Notes: generated by a model not told the origin, from the sequence alone. Shown: positions 1 to 7,402, counted from the stretch's first letter. The stretch: DNA of 64,000 bases from Paenibacillus_E qinlingensis_A (GCF_031455095.1 NZ_JAVDSB010000002.1:620001-684000), one strand, 5' to 3'. Numbers and translations: made by a program.

Positions 1-172
1 ATCTCAACACAAAAATCGGCATCATAAGGGATAATTCAGGAATCACGTTGCCACATTCCCATTTACTTACAGTTTTATCGCTAATTCCGAGCGTCTCAGC
101 AAATGCACACTGAGTTAAATTCAGCTGTTTTCTCATTTTCACAATAAACATTCCAATTTTAACCTGATTCAA
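1..172 (-). CDS. XRE-family HTH transcriptional regulator (cut by window edge)
   Basis: This is a DNA-binding repressor of the XRE/Cro type, of which only the first 57 residues are in the window. The reading frame shows the usual N-terminal helix-turn-helix, with LTQ in helix 2 and the recognition-helix hallmark SDKTVSKWE. I chose the TTG at 172 because GAAAGGGAGG lies eight bases upstream and the resulting N-terminus (MNQVKIGMFI) matches the family; an internal ATG at 151 has no such site. Its partner and target are not visible. It lies next to a recombinase gene, where such regulators are common. Confidence 0.8.
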   Translation of the reverse strand, partial: MNQVKIGMFIVKMRKQLNLTQCAFAETLGISDKTVSKWECGNVIPELSLMMPIFVLR

Positions 173-440
173 ACAGATAACCTCCCTTTCTTTAAAGAGT
201 ATTATATTTCAATCACTGGTACAATCACACCTACGAATCGTAGAATATATATAAGAATTGTCATTTGAGTTTCCTAACTCGACACTCGCAGAACCAGAAA
301 CGGCTTAGTAGCCTTTTCTGTACAAGCTAGAAGCAAAATAACTAGGCTCCTTAGCCTTGAATATTAATTGAAACTACTAATTTTATCCTAGATTGTCATA
401 GTAGATGCCGGTTCTCAAACAATGACAACTGATGAAGCAA

Positions 441-454
441 TCCTGCCCTTTAGC
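441..454 (-). repeat. Cassette-like conserved element, copy 1 (variant)
   Basis: The minus strand reads GCTAAAGGGCAGGA, 22 bases after the recombinase stop. It is the most divergent copy of the element found in the region, which has consensus GCTAACKGGGAAC followed by about 12 bases ending in CAATA. Confidence 0.45.
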
Positions 455-476
455 TGAGAAGTAACCAATGATGGCC

Positions 477-1318
477 TTAAAAGTATCGACGATATAATTC
501 TCTCCTACGCTCACCGCGCAGTTGAGCATAAATCTGTGTAGTAGATGCTTTTCCATGCCCAAGCATACCCTGAATAAATTCTAGCGGCGCACCGTTATCT
601 AGTAATTGACAGGCATATGTGTGACGGAATCGATGAGGATATACATTAGCATTAATTCCCCCTCGTTTTGCCAGCTTTTTAATGCCCAACGTATTGTTGG
701 AATCGACAATCGTCGAGTCGGATTCGTTTCAGTAACAAACAATGCTTTACAAATATCCCCACGACTCTCTAAATATTTTTTTAACCATATCTTACATTCG
801 GTAGTGAAATATACCTCTCTTTGTTTAGAACCCTTACCATTCACAATTGCTGAACAGTTCTCCCAATTAACATCTTCAATGTTTATTTTCTGAACCTCTC
901 CAACACGGCAGCCTGTACAGTACAAAAACTCCAACAGAGCATGCTCACGATGAGAATGACAGGTAATCTTAAGATGATTAACATCCTCCTCAACTAGGAA
1001 TTTCGGAATACGTTTGTCCATCTTAGGTTCTCTCAGCTTGAGAGAAGGATTCCGTGTCATAAGACCTTCTTCAAAGGCAAAGCGAAAAAGAGAGCGTACA
1101 AATCGAATTCGATGACCTAAGCTACTCGGTTTTAATCGCTCTGATGCCCTTGCAAAATAATCTTTTAGCATGTTTAAGGATATTTCTTCATTCTCCAAAT
1201 TACCCAGTTCACGTATCAACATGTTGAGTTGTAGAAAATATGCTTTCATGGTATGCGAGCTGAACCCCAGGATACGTTTGTCAGCTTCGTACAGCATACA
1301 TAACTCCTTCAATGTCAT
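477..1318 (-). pseudogene. Tyrosine recombinase (XerC/D-like integrase), frameshifted
   Basis: This encodes a site-specific recombinase of the tyrosine (phage integrase) family. The first frame (about residues 1-215) has the SAM-like core-binding domain and the start of the catalytic domain, with the first catalytic Arg in TGCRVGEV (R138). The second frame carries HRFRHTYA, the LGHGKASTT box and the final Tyr in QIYAQ. All the R-H-R-H-Y residues are therefore present but split between two frames. The shift falls at a run of five T (676-680), where one added base would restore a protein of about 280 residues, the normal length. The start at 1318 has GGGAGGG upstream. It could be a true pseudogene, a sequencing error in a homopolymer, or rarely a slippage site. 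Its position beside repeated elements suggests a role in moving them, which is inference. Confidence 0.85.
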
Positions 1319-1326
1319 AATAAAGA

Positions 1327-1372
1327 CCCTCCCAAATATAAGATATCTCTAGCTTTGCTAGAATTGGGAGGG
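1327..1372 (-). promoter_or_regulatory. Inverted repeat that can mask the recombinase ribosome binding site
   Basis: In the leader of the recombinase gene CCCTCCCAA (1364-1372 on the minus strand) is complementary to TTGGGAGGG (1327-1335), which contains the ribosome binding site. Between them lies a second perfect stem, CTAGC-aaa-GCTAG (1349-1361). If folded, the nested hairpin would hide the Shine-Dalgarno sequence. It could instead be a paired recombinase binding site. Confidence 0.5.
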
Positions 1373-1403
1373 TTTAATCTTAACGCATAAATTTGTGTGT
1401 TGT

Positions 1404-1424
1404 GCTAGTGTTCTGCGTTAGCGC
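1404..1424 (-). repeat. Cassette-like conserved element, copy 2
   Basis: The minus strand reads GCTAACGCAGAACACTAG within this interval, about 20 bases after the stop of the small gene at 1444-1737. It matches the array consensus in the TAAC and GAAC blocks. Confidence 0.5.
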
Positions 1425-1443
1425 AATGAATAATTTCGTTATC

Positions 1444-1737
1444 TTAGCAACTACCTCTGTCATAAGTGTCCAAGAAGTATTTTAGTTTCGAAAAAATAAA
1501 TTTAGAAGAAACAACATTCTTATTCCATTCCATTTGTACCGTATATGACCCCGGCTGTAAATTCATATATTTCTTCAAATCCTTATATTCTTCTCCAGGC
1601 TCTAAATCAATATAGTCTTTTACAGGAACTCCTACGTGAAGTATTTGGAATGAATTGGGTGATTTAACTTCACCTCTGTTCCCGTATGCCTTTTTAACGA
1701 CACATCCAAATATATCTCGCTTTCCTTCATTCAACAT
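1444..1737 (-). CDS. Hypothetical protein, probably a gene remnant
   Basis: The frame encodes about 97 residues that I do not recognise. The C-terminal half (LQPGSYTVQMEWNKN and following) looks like the end of an Ig-like beta-sandwich, as in BsuPI-type domains, but the match is only by eye. No ribosome binding site precedes the first ATG and a stop lies three codons upstream, so the 5' part of an original gene may be missing. There is no signal peptide or membrane segment. The stop is followed by a copy of the conserved array element. Confidence 0.4.
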   Translation of the reverse strand: MLNEGKRDIFGCVVKKAYGNRGEVKSPNSFQILHVGVPVKDYIDLEPGEEYKDLKKYMNLQPGSYTVQMEWNKNVVSSKFIFSKLKYFLDTYDRGSC

Positions 1738-1823
1738 TGATATCTACGGGATGAAATCCTGCGAATAGACGAGCTTGCGTGAGAAATTTAAATCATATCG
1801 AGGGAGCTTAACGCGGGGAGATG

Positions 1824-2102
1824 TTACTTCCCCGAAGCAATAGAAGTAATAATTCGAATAACTTGGTATATCATAAATGAGGTGAATACAAGGACAGAAA
1901 TAGTAGCAAATATTCTCTGAGGATTTTTATACCACTTTGGAAGATGGTCTAGCCTTTTGGGAACTTGGAAGCCCGAAACAATATCGACATGTTTGATTAC
2001 ATCGTTAAAGGGAGCCCTATCTTCGAGGGAATTCTTATCAGTTTCATTCTCAGTAAGATGAAGCGTCTCATCATTAAATGGATTATAGGAAGTATTTCTC
2101 AT
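1824..2102 (-). CDS. Small tail-anchored membrane protein
   Basis: The product has about 92 residues, with a polar N-terminal half and one hydrophobic segment near the C-terminus (IFATISVLVFTSFMIYQVIR). I placed the start at the second ATG (2102), because GGAGGT lies inside the first codons of the longer frame at correct spacing. The middle part (PFNDVIKHVDIVSGFQVPKR) resembles the small protein at 5669-5902 (SFNSVTDHYGKILGVPNKR), so the two are probably distant paralogues. No function is known to me. The stop is followed by a GC-rich stem (GGGGAAG...CTCCCC). Confidence 0.6.
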   Translation of the reverse strand: MRNTSYNPFNDETLHLTENETDKNSLEDRAPFNDVIKHVDIVSGFQVPKRLDHLPKWYKNPQRIFATISVLVFTSFMIYQVIRIITSIASGK

Positions 2103-2117
2103 TGTAGACCTCCTCAA

Positions 2118-2557
2118 ATATATACATCCATATTATAACATTTTTTATAAGTAACGGAAGCAACTAATTAACTAATCTGCCCAATAACTGCCGCTATGCA
2201 GTATTCTCCGCTGTAGTTCCCTGTTAGCTGAACGGATTTCTTGACAGACAAGAAATTGAAGGTGGCCTTCCATATTTATGAATTTACCCATCGACTTCAA
2301 AAACAATTCATCTTGGCGACCTGCTCTTCTACTTAGGAGTCAGTATCCAGTCAGTAAATTTTTCTAGGAAATCATACGATATAAACAGACAAACTTTAAT
2401 TCGATTAATCGATCAGGGCGATTCGTAACTCAATCCAATTTGGTTAAGAAGATTAAGAAGAAGCATCACTCACAATTGGAGAACAATATGAAAGAGTAGA
2501 TTGTACAAATGCGATAATCTCGGACACAAATATGAACTGCCAATTATGTTTTACTAA
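2118..2557. other. Intergenic stretch with one array element and no convincing gene
   Basis: This 440-base gap holds copy 3 of the conserved element (2211-2228). A short open minus frame of about 50 codons ends at 2172 and overlaps the element; it contains KSMGKFINMEGHLQ but has no start or family I recognise. The rest looks like non-coding or decayed sequence. Confidence 0.4.
2211..2228 (-). repeat. Cassette-like conserved element, copy 3
   Basis: The minus strand reads GCTAACAGGGAACTACAG, a close match to the array consensus. No intact gene ends directly at it, so the cassette it belonged to may have decayed. Confidence 0.55.
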
Positions 2558-3316
2558 TTATTTGAGATTTTCTTTATAGATTTGGATTGCATCTTTTTTT
2601 TTAACCCAAATTTCCTCTTTAAATTTATCGTAATCCGTAACGTTCATATTCAAATTTTTTCCGACTTTGTCTTTCAATAATAGATCCCTATAGGCTTTAA
2701 TTGTATCTGGACTTTTCCAGTAGTCTTCTTCAGACAGACCCGTTAGTTTAATTCTATTTGCCATGATCTCCTTCATTTCCCTTGGAGCATCAGGTTGATT
2801 TAATTGGTTTTTTAAGTTTAAAATATATATATTAATCTCTTCATTCGAGACTGAATACCCTTTCTCCAATGCATACTGAACTATTAGTTGTTCTTTTATC
2901 ATATCCATCAATAAATCCATGTTAGTTTCACTCACATTCACGTCATTTAATTTCCATATTAATTCAAGGTTTGCTTTGTAAAAAACAAAGTCTTTAACTA
3001 GAATATTTACACCTTCAACGATTGCAACAGTTTTATTCTCATCCCGCTCATGCTGATTAATTTTCAATTTCATTTCGGCAAATAACTCACCAATCGAAAT
3101 GCCACTGATAGCGTAGCTTACCGTCGGAATCACTAGAATTAAACAAAGAGCAATTAAGAGTGTAATGGTTTTTTTACGGAAAAGAGTTGTTGACTGAGAA
3201 AGAGCCTTGTTTGCAATGTCAGCATATTTAATTGAAGAGTTTTCATTTTCCACTGCATGAGTGAACATTTTCGATACTCTCGATTCTAATTCATAGTCGT
3301 TCTGTTTAGATTTCAT
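2558..3316 (-). CDS. Membrane anti-sigma factor with extracellular SurA-like domain
   Basis: This 252-residue protein has a cytoplasmic N-terminus of about 46 residues, one membrane segment (about 50-70, TLLIALCLILVIPTV) and an external part of about 180 residues. The external part resembles the helical SurA/PrsA N-terminal chaperone domain, with IANRIKLTGLSEEDYW-type sequence. The gene starts inside the ECF sigma gene (11-base overlap, GGGAGGG site), the usual arrangement for a sigma factor and its membrane-bound inhibitor. I see no classical zinc (ZAS) motif HxxxCxxC. Its ectodomain is clearly related to the secreted protein at 4914-5577 (KEIMANRIKLTGLSEEDYW versus KEIMKNRIRITGLSEDDFW), which suggests sensing or mimicry of that protein. 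The anti-sigma role is inferred from operon context and topology. Confidence 0.7.
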   Translation of the reverse strand: MKSKQNDYELESRVSKMFTHAVENENSSIKYADIANKALSQSTTLFRKKTITLLIALCLILVIPTVSYAISGISIGELFAEMKLKINQHERDENKTVAIVEGVNILVKDFVFYKANLELIWKLNDVNVSETNMDLLMDMIKEQLIVQYALEKGYSVSNEEINIYILNLKNQLNQPDAPREMKEIMANRIKLTGLSEEDYWKSPDTIKAYRDLLLKDKVGKNLNMNVTDYDKFKEEIWVKKKDAIQIYKENLK

Positions 3317-3839
3317 CTAAAATCCCTCCCTTTTCTAAATCCAGTTCGAGTCTTAATTTCCTTAAAGCCATATTTAGCCTAGATTTACAAGTCCCTAAGG
3401 GTATCTCTAATATCGAGGAAATCTCATTTAAACTCATTTCCGAATAGTAATGTAAAACTAATATTTGCCTATATTTCACAGATAGCCTACCAACTGATTC
3501 CCACAATTCTTGATCTCGCTCATAATGTAGAAGCTCCGACTCTGGTTCCCAAGAGCTGGAGTTTTTTGCAATTGAAACATCCCCAAAGAATTTCAACCAC
3601 TTTTGTTTTCTCAAGAGATTATTTGTGACATTAACCGTAATTCTGTATAACCAGGGTTCTATAGGCTTAAGTGGATCATACAAATGTATCTTCTTAAAAA
3701 TCCTGATAAATGTTTCCTGAGTAATATCATCGGATAATGTCCTTGATCGGGTTATCAATAACGCTACTTTAAATACAAAAGGCGAATAAGTTTCAAATAA
3801 TTTAGACTGTTGCAGCTCTGTATTGTTATTCATGAACAT
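3306..3839 (-). CDS. ECF-subfamily RNA polymerase sigma factor
   Basis: The 177-residue product has the two domains of a group 4 (ECF) sigma factor. Region 2 spans about residues 20-85 (DDITQETFIRIFKKI, then PWLYRITVNVTNNLLRKQ) and region 4 about 115-170 (MSLNEISSILEIPLGTCKSR, a helix-turn-helix). Length and layout are normal for the family. GAGGGGAG precedes the ATG at 3839. It directs polymerase to a small set of promoters, probably its own and that of the divergent secreted-protein operon at 4393. The next gene overlaps it and encodes the likely membrane inhibitor. Confidence 0.92.
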   Translation of the reverse strand: MFMNNNTELQQSKLFETYSPFVFKVALLITRSRTLSDDITQETFIRIFKKIHLYDPLKPIEPWLYRITVNVTNNLLRKQKWLKFFGDVSIAKNSSSWEPESELLHYERDQELWESVGRLSVKYRQILVLHYYSEMSLNEISSILEIPLGTCKSRLNMALRKLRLELDLEKGGILDEI

Positions 3840-4392
3840 CTACTCCCCTCTTCAATATCATGAGATATACACCTTGAAGACTGAAAAGGTTCGATAAAAC
3901 AAATAAAAAATTTTACTGAACCTTACAAAAGCAAACATTATTAAATTAATACTTCTTACTAAAACAAGCAAATGCCTCTGGTTTGCTCACAAACTTTTAA
4001 GAATTCTATCTCATTTTGATATTTTTCTCTATTCTTGTTTGGTGTAACGGTGGCAATTAACATTAAATTCGGGATTTTACGGCGCAAAATATCCAAGTAG
4101 CATTAACTACTGCTACCTGCTTGAAATATGTGATTCCATTTCTTATTAAAAGTGCAGCCAATCCCTTTATGTAGTTGTCACTCTGTGCAATATGCACTTT
4201 TTTATAGCATTTTCCTAGTAATATAAATAATATATTTACAAAATTACCATTAATATGCAAATATAGCAGTGAAGTAGATTTACATATTTTATCATTTTTA
4301 TAAAAAAAATCAAATGAGGTGAGATGTAATTTTAGTATTAATAATAAAGATCTAGTTAAAAACATTAGTATAATTAATGGAGGTAAACTAAA
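3840..4392. promoter_or_regulatory. Divergent intergenic region between sigma operon and secreted-protein operon
   Basis: This AT-rich gap of about 550 bases separates the two divergent operons. It contains an inverted repeat at 3886-3924 with AAGGTTC and GAACCTT arms. On the minus strand GAACCTTTT, followed about 17 bases later by GTATAT, could be an ECF-type promoter for the sigma gene. A TATAAT-like box lies near 4370 just before the plus-strand operon. A minus-strand open frame at 4063-4365 has no ribosome site or protein-like composition and is not called. Confidence 0.5.
3886..3924. repeat. Inverted repeat AAGGTTC(ga)TAAAA / TTTTA(ct)GAACCTT
   Basis: Two matching arms are separated by a short A-rich loop. 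The GAACC core resembles the -35 element of many ECF promoters and occurs in both directions, so the repeat may hold back-to-back -35 elements or a regulator site. No experiment is implied. Confidence 0.45.
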
Positions 4393-4890
4393 ATGAAAAA
4401 AAAACTCATGAAGTTATCTGCTCTATCGTTATGTTTAAGCACAATGCTACCAGCACTTGCTTTTGCCGATACCCATAGTTCAAGTGCAAATATTCTTCAG
4501 TATGGTCCCAACGGAGGAATTACATTTAGTGTCTACGCAACAACGACGTCAGTTCTAACTTACAGTTCTTCGGGATCACTATATAACTTTAATAATTCCG
4601 ACTCAAGCATTAGGTCTTCAGATAGTTATGGTCTATCTTCTTGTGGGGATACACTTGCAGTTAGAAATACTACCACTTTTAACAGCAGCAGTGTTACTCT
4701 ATCACAAAACTCAAGCTATATTGTTGCACCTGGTACATCCGTTATTGGTAAAAATAGTGGTTCTAGTTGGACATCTGCACAATTTGCTCCTTTCAGCATT
4801 AGTGTAAATAATGAAGGTTATGTTCAGCCTGCAGGTAATAAATGTTTCGGTGGTGGAACTGTAACAGACTCTTGGACTGATAGCCATTAA
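4393..4890 (+). CDS. Secreted Ser/Asn-rich protein of unknown function
   Basis: The 165-residue product has a clear Sec signal peptide (KKKLMK, hydrophobic core, cleavage after ALAFA near residue 25). The mature protein of about 140 residues is rich in Ser, Thr, Asn and Gly, has only two Cys (in LSSCGDTL and GNKCFGGG) that could form one disulfide, and looks beta-rich. GGAGG lies nine bases before the ATG. I recognise no family. The gene for a secreted SurA-like protein follows 23 bases later, and an ECF sigma/anti-sigma pair lies divergently upstream. It may be the effector or client of that system, which is inference. Confidence 0.75.
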   Translation: MKKKLMKLSALSLCLSTMLPALAFADTHSSSANILQYGPNGGITFSVYATTTSVLTYSSSGSLYNFNNSDSSIRSSDSYGLSSCGDTLAVRNTTTFNSSSVTLSQNSSYIVAPGTSVIGKNSGSSWTSAQFAPFSISVNNEGYVQPAGNKCFGGGTVTDSWTDSH

Positions 4891-4913
4891 TTTATAGGAG
4901 GTTAGTTTAAACC

Positions 4914-5577
4914 ATGAAAAAAAATAAACTTATTATTCCTTTACTAACTATTGCTGTAGTTTCAGCTTTTGGTGTAGGTTCAGCTATTTATGCAGATACA
5001 AGTATTTCGGTACCGAAAAAAGAAATCAGTGCAGAATTTGATACTATTAAGCAGAAACTTGATAAGGAAAAAAGTTCACTCTCAAAAAGTAATCCAGAAG
5101 TCGCTATTGTTAAAGGCGAAGATTTCCAGGTATCAAAACATGACAGAAATGATAAACAAATTCTCTAAAAATAAGGCTACTATTGAAGATAATGTTTTAG
5201 TTGATGATATGATTAAGAAGGAATTACTTGTTAAACAAGCTAAAAAGGCTGGTATTCAAGTCTCAGCAGAAGAAGTATCTAATCTTATCAAACGAGAAAG
5301 AGCAGCAATAGATAATACTAATTATTTAGATGAGAATACCGAAACTGTAAAAGAAATAATGAAAAATCGTATTAGAATTACTGGACTATCAGAGGATGAT
5401 TTTTGGAATAGTAATGAAATAAAAACCGAGTATGAAAAAGCAATCTTAAGTGGAAAGCTATATGACCAACTCACACAACAAGGAAAGATAAAGTCTATTC
5501 AAGAATTTGAAAATTTTAAAGATGATTTACTGAATAAATCTAAAAGCTCACTAACAATAAATACACTTCAAAATTAA
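4914..5577 (+). pseudogene. Secreted SurA-like protein, frameshifted
   Basis: The first frame gives a signal peptide (KKNKLIIPLLTIAVVSAFG, cleavage near AIYAD) and runs to a stop at 5168. The SurA-like helical domain continues in another frame to 5577 (MIKKELLVKQAKKAG, then NRIRITGLSEDDFW). Removing one A from the AAAA run at 5135-5138 joins them into one protein of about 220 residues. It is homologous to the ectodomain of the anti-sigma factor at 2558-3316. PrsA/SurA-type proteins assist folding outside the membrane; here the peptidyl-prolyl isomerase part is absent, as in SurA N-terminal-only proteins. It follows the secreted-protein gene in one operon and ends at a strong terminator. The shift may be real decay or a sequencing error. 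Confidence 0.75.
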
Positions 5578-5587
5578 TATCAAAAAT

Positions 5588-5633
5588 AAAAAAGTAAAGA
5601 GTGCTGTGTCTCATTCAGCATCTTTACTTTTTT
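5588..5633 (+). terminator. Rho-independent terminator after the secreted-protein operon
   Basis: A long stem (AAAGTAAAGAGTGCTG pairing with CAGCATCTTTACTTT, one mismatch) is flanked by A and T runs, so it can act on both strands. Confidence 0.85.
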
Positions 5634-5668
5634 ATCCTCATAATTTATATTAAAACTCCAACCAAATT

Positions 5669-5902
5669 TTACTTTCTAAATATTACTGAGAAGATAAATA
5701 AGATTCCTCCCAGAATTAAAATTGTATAAAATAGATAGGCAAACCACCGTAGAAACTTAGGCATAGTTCTCAAATCAACTCTCTTATTTGGTACTCCGAG
5801 GATTTTCCCATAGTGATCGGTCACACTGTTAAAGGATGGCACCTCGTTGGTTTCTTGTTTACAATTGCGAGATTTTGGGTTTTCTTTATTGGTTTCATCC
5901 AC
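5669..5902 (-). CDS. Small single-span membrane protein
   Basis: The product has 77 residues: a polar N-terminal half and a C-terminal hydrophobic span (about 50-75, FAYLFYTILILGGILFIFSV). The start is GTG at 5902 with TTGAGGTG seven bases upstream. The segment around VPNKRVDLRTMPK resembles VPKRLDHLPK in the protein at 1824-2102, so they look like members of one small family. I know no function. It is transcribed toward the shared bidirectional terminator. Confidence 0.6.
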   Translation of the reverse strand: MDETNKENPKSRNCKQETNEVPSFNSVTDHYGKILGVPNKRVDLRTMPKFLRWFAYLFYTILILGGILFIFSVIFRK

Positions 5903-5974
5903 TTAAAACACCTCAACTTAACAATATTATCATTTTATGTACAGAAACTAAATTATTAAAGTCTTGAATGAAAA

Positions 5975-6005
5975 CAGGGAGCAGCTGCCGTGCCGCTGCT
6001 CCCTG
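5975..6005 (-). terminator. Hairpin CAGGGAGCAGC/GCTGCTCCCTG following array element
   Basis: A perfect 11-base stem follows copy 4 of the conserved element on the minus strand and is followed by a TTTT run. A near-identical hairpin lies at 7365-7401 after another copy, so element and hairpin travel together. Confidence 0.7.
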
Positions 6006-6010
6006 CTGTT

Positions 6011-6035
6011 TATTGAACTAATGTTCCCAGTTAGC
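6011..6035 (-). repeat. Cassette-like conserved element, copy 4 (best match)
   Basis: The minus strand begins GCTAACTGGGAACATTAG and ends TTCAATA. It lies 10 bases after the stop (6045) of the zinc-ribbon-like gene and directly before a terminator hairpin. This copy is closest to the consensus. Confidence 0.7.
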
Positions 6036-6044
6036 GGAAACGCG

Positions 6045-6285
6045 TTAAAATGGAAATAGGTTTTTACATACTTCACAATATTCATCTTCGCTTAGATAAT
6101 TTGAAATACTTTCTTATGTATTTATCATTCCATCGAAGGTGCGGAACCGCATACTCGGGATGTATATGTTCAGGTAAATCAGGTTTGTATCCAACCTGCT
6201 CACAAGCTTTACACTTAATCATCCATTTGCATAAAGCTGGGTACCTTCTTAAATAATCTATTCCCTCGTCATTTTTATATTTCAA
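6045..6285 (-). pseudogene. Small zinc-ribbon-like conserved protein, C-terminal frameshift
   Basis: The frame encodes RRYPALCKWMIKCKACEQVGY, which resembles a conserved small Bacillales protein having CxxC, a VGY motif, a loop and a second C-terminal CxxC. The first frame stops at 6082 after KLSKRR, but the next frame continues with LSEDEYCEVCKNLFPF to a stop at 6045, which supplies the missing CxxC. A one-base indel near 6095-6105 therefore broke the gene. The TTG at 6285 with AGGGG upstream is my preferred start; the longer frame to 6348 would begin inside a copy of the array element. The four Cys suggest metal binding; function unknown. Confidence 0.6.
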
Positions 6286-6330
6286 CGATTTATTATCCCC
6301 TTTTAGATTCGTTGCTGACCTCAACATTCC

Positions 6331-6355
6331 TATTGTGTTAAAGTTCACCGTTACC
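6331..6355 (-). repeat. Cassette-like conserved element, copy 5
   Basis: The minus strand begins GGTAACGGTGAACTTTAA and ends CACAATA. It lies 11 bases after the stop of the DUF5316-like gene. Confidence 0.65.
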
Positions 6356-6366
6356 TTAATCGATTT

Positions 6367-6663
6367 TCAATTAAAGTACTTAAGATATCCCCAAAGAATT
6401 AAAATCGGGATAGCTGCAAGAAAACATGCTATAGAAATACTGTCCCTTTGCTTTTTATCATTGGTGGATTCAGTACTATCATTAGCTCGTTGGCGGTCAC
6501 CTGATATCAGTGAGCCACTTGTAAGAATTGTAGTGATAATTAGGATTAAACCAATGCCGCCCGATATTCGTTGACTAATACCATTCTTTAGAAATAATGA
6601 CAAAATAAAAATAATCAAGGCAATAATGAGACCACTTATAAGAGATAGTTTAGCTAATCTCAA
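6367..6663 (-). CDS. DUF5316-like small membrane protein
   Basis: The 98-residue product has three hydrophobic segments (about 7-24, 33-50 and 77-95). Between the second and third is a conserved loop, SGDRQRANDSTESTNDKKQR. That loop matches my memory of the DUF5316 family of Bacillus membrane proteins (SGDRMRAN...TET). The start is TTG at 6663 with AGGAGG upstream. The family has no known function. The gene is followed by an array element, as are its neighbours, and is not obviously in an operon with them. Confidence 0.7.
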   Translation of the reverse strand: MRLAKLSLISGLIIALIIFILSLFLKNGISQRISGGIGLILIITTILTSGSLISGDRQRANDSTESTNDKKQRDSISIACFLAAIPILILWGYLKYFN

Positions 6664-6705
6664 GTTTAAACGCCTCCTGTAAGCCTTTATTTTTATTTTA
6701 CCACA

Positions 6706-6730
6706 TATTGGAATTATTCTACCCGTTAGC
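6706..6730 (-). repeat. Cassette-like conserved element, copy 6, containing the upstream gene's stop codon
   Basis: The minus strand begins GCTAACGGGTAGAATAAT and ends TTCCAATA. The TAA of the HD-domain gene (6726-6728) is the TAA of the element itself, as in copies 8 and 9. Confidence 0.7.
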
Positions 6731-7278
6731 GTAATGACGGTGTCTGTAAACCTTCTCTTAATTCTTTAATAAAAGTGCCAGCAAACTGTTGCATATCAAA
6801 ATATACTGCTTGTGCTTCTGGCAAATAACATTCACCTTTACCAAGCACATGACTTTCTATAAAATCCAAAGTCTGTTCTAAACTTTGCCCCCTAGCTGTA
6901 CCCGTGCATAAGGTTTTTACAATCAGATAGGTTTTTCCGCCCTCAATCATATGGGCATCATGCAAAAGCTTTCCTTCCAACGTTTCTGGAACCTCGTCCT
7001 TCTGTGATTCCCAAGATACTTTAATAATTTTTTCGATGCGTTCTTCGCATAGGTCTTGGTTCTTCAAGTAATCCTTAATTAAGTCTTCACGCAGATAAAT
7101 AAAACCGTGGAAGTAACAACCGTATGTAATTAATTCATTGTCTGTTAGTGTAGGATAATGCTTTAGTAGCTTATTGGCAGAGTTTTAATACGCGATCAAT
7201 ATGGCTTAAATTATGCATGATGTCTTTGTTTGTATAGAATGGGCTAACAAACTCAATGAGTTCTTCAATAATCGGCAA
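6726..7278 (-). pseudogene. HD-domain phosphohydrolase-like protein, frameshifted
   Basis: Two frames together encode a protein of about 183 residues with HD-superfamily features. These are MHNLSHIDRVLKL near residue 25, YGCYFHGF, and LLHDAHMIEGG with the His-Asp pair near residue 105. HD proteins hydrolyse phosphate esters of nucleotides or similar substrates using a metal held by these residues. The frame breaks at about 7175-7190, where one extra base in AAACTCTGCC leads to an early TAA. The probable start is TTG at 7278 behind GGGGGT. The stop codon lies inside array element copy 6. Either the gene is decaying or the base is a sequencing error. Confidence 0.7.
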
Positions 7279-7364
7279 AACAGGCACCCCCAGAGTTTAA
7301 TTACATATTTTACCACAAAATAGATGCTACTTGCTAAAGAAATCTCCCATTACCTTTAATAAAA

Positions 7365-7401
7365 GCAGGGAGTAGCTGCCCCGTGGCGGGCTACTCCCTG
7401 C
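7365..7401 (-). terminator. Hairpin GCAGGGAGTAGC/GCTACTCCCTGC following array element
   Basis: A perfect 12-base stem is followed on the minus strand by TTTTATT. It differs from the hairpin at 5975-6005 by compensating changes (C-G to T-A), so the stem has been kept while the sequence changed. Confidence 0.7.
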
Positions 7402-7402
7402 T

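Noticed and set aside
676..682. Programmed -1 frameshift in the recombinase gene
   Set aside because: The heptamer in the zero frame (A-TTA-AAA) is not of the X-XXY-YYZ type and no downstream pseudoknot is evident, so decay or sequencing error is more likely.
4063..4365. Open minus-strand frame of 100 codons between the sigma and secreted-protein operons
   Set aside because: No ribosome site, no family resemblance, and it would run antisense to the control region of the plus-strand operon.
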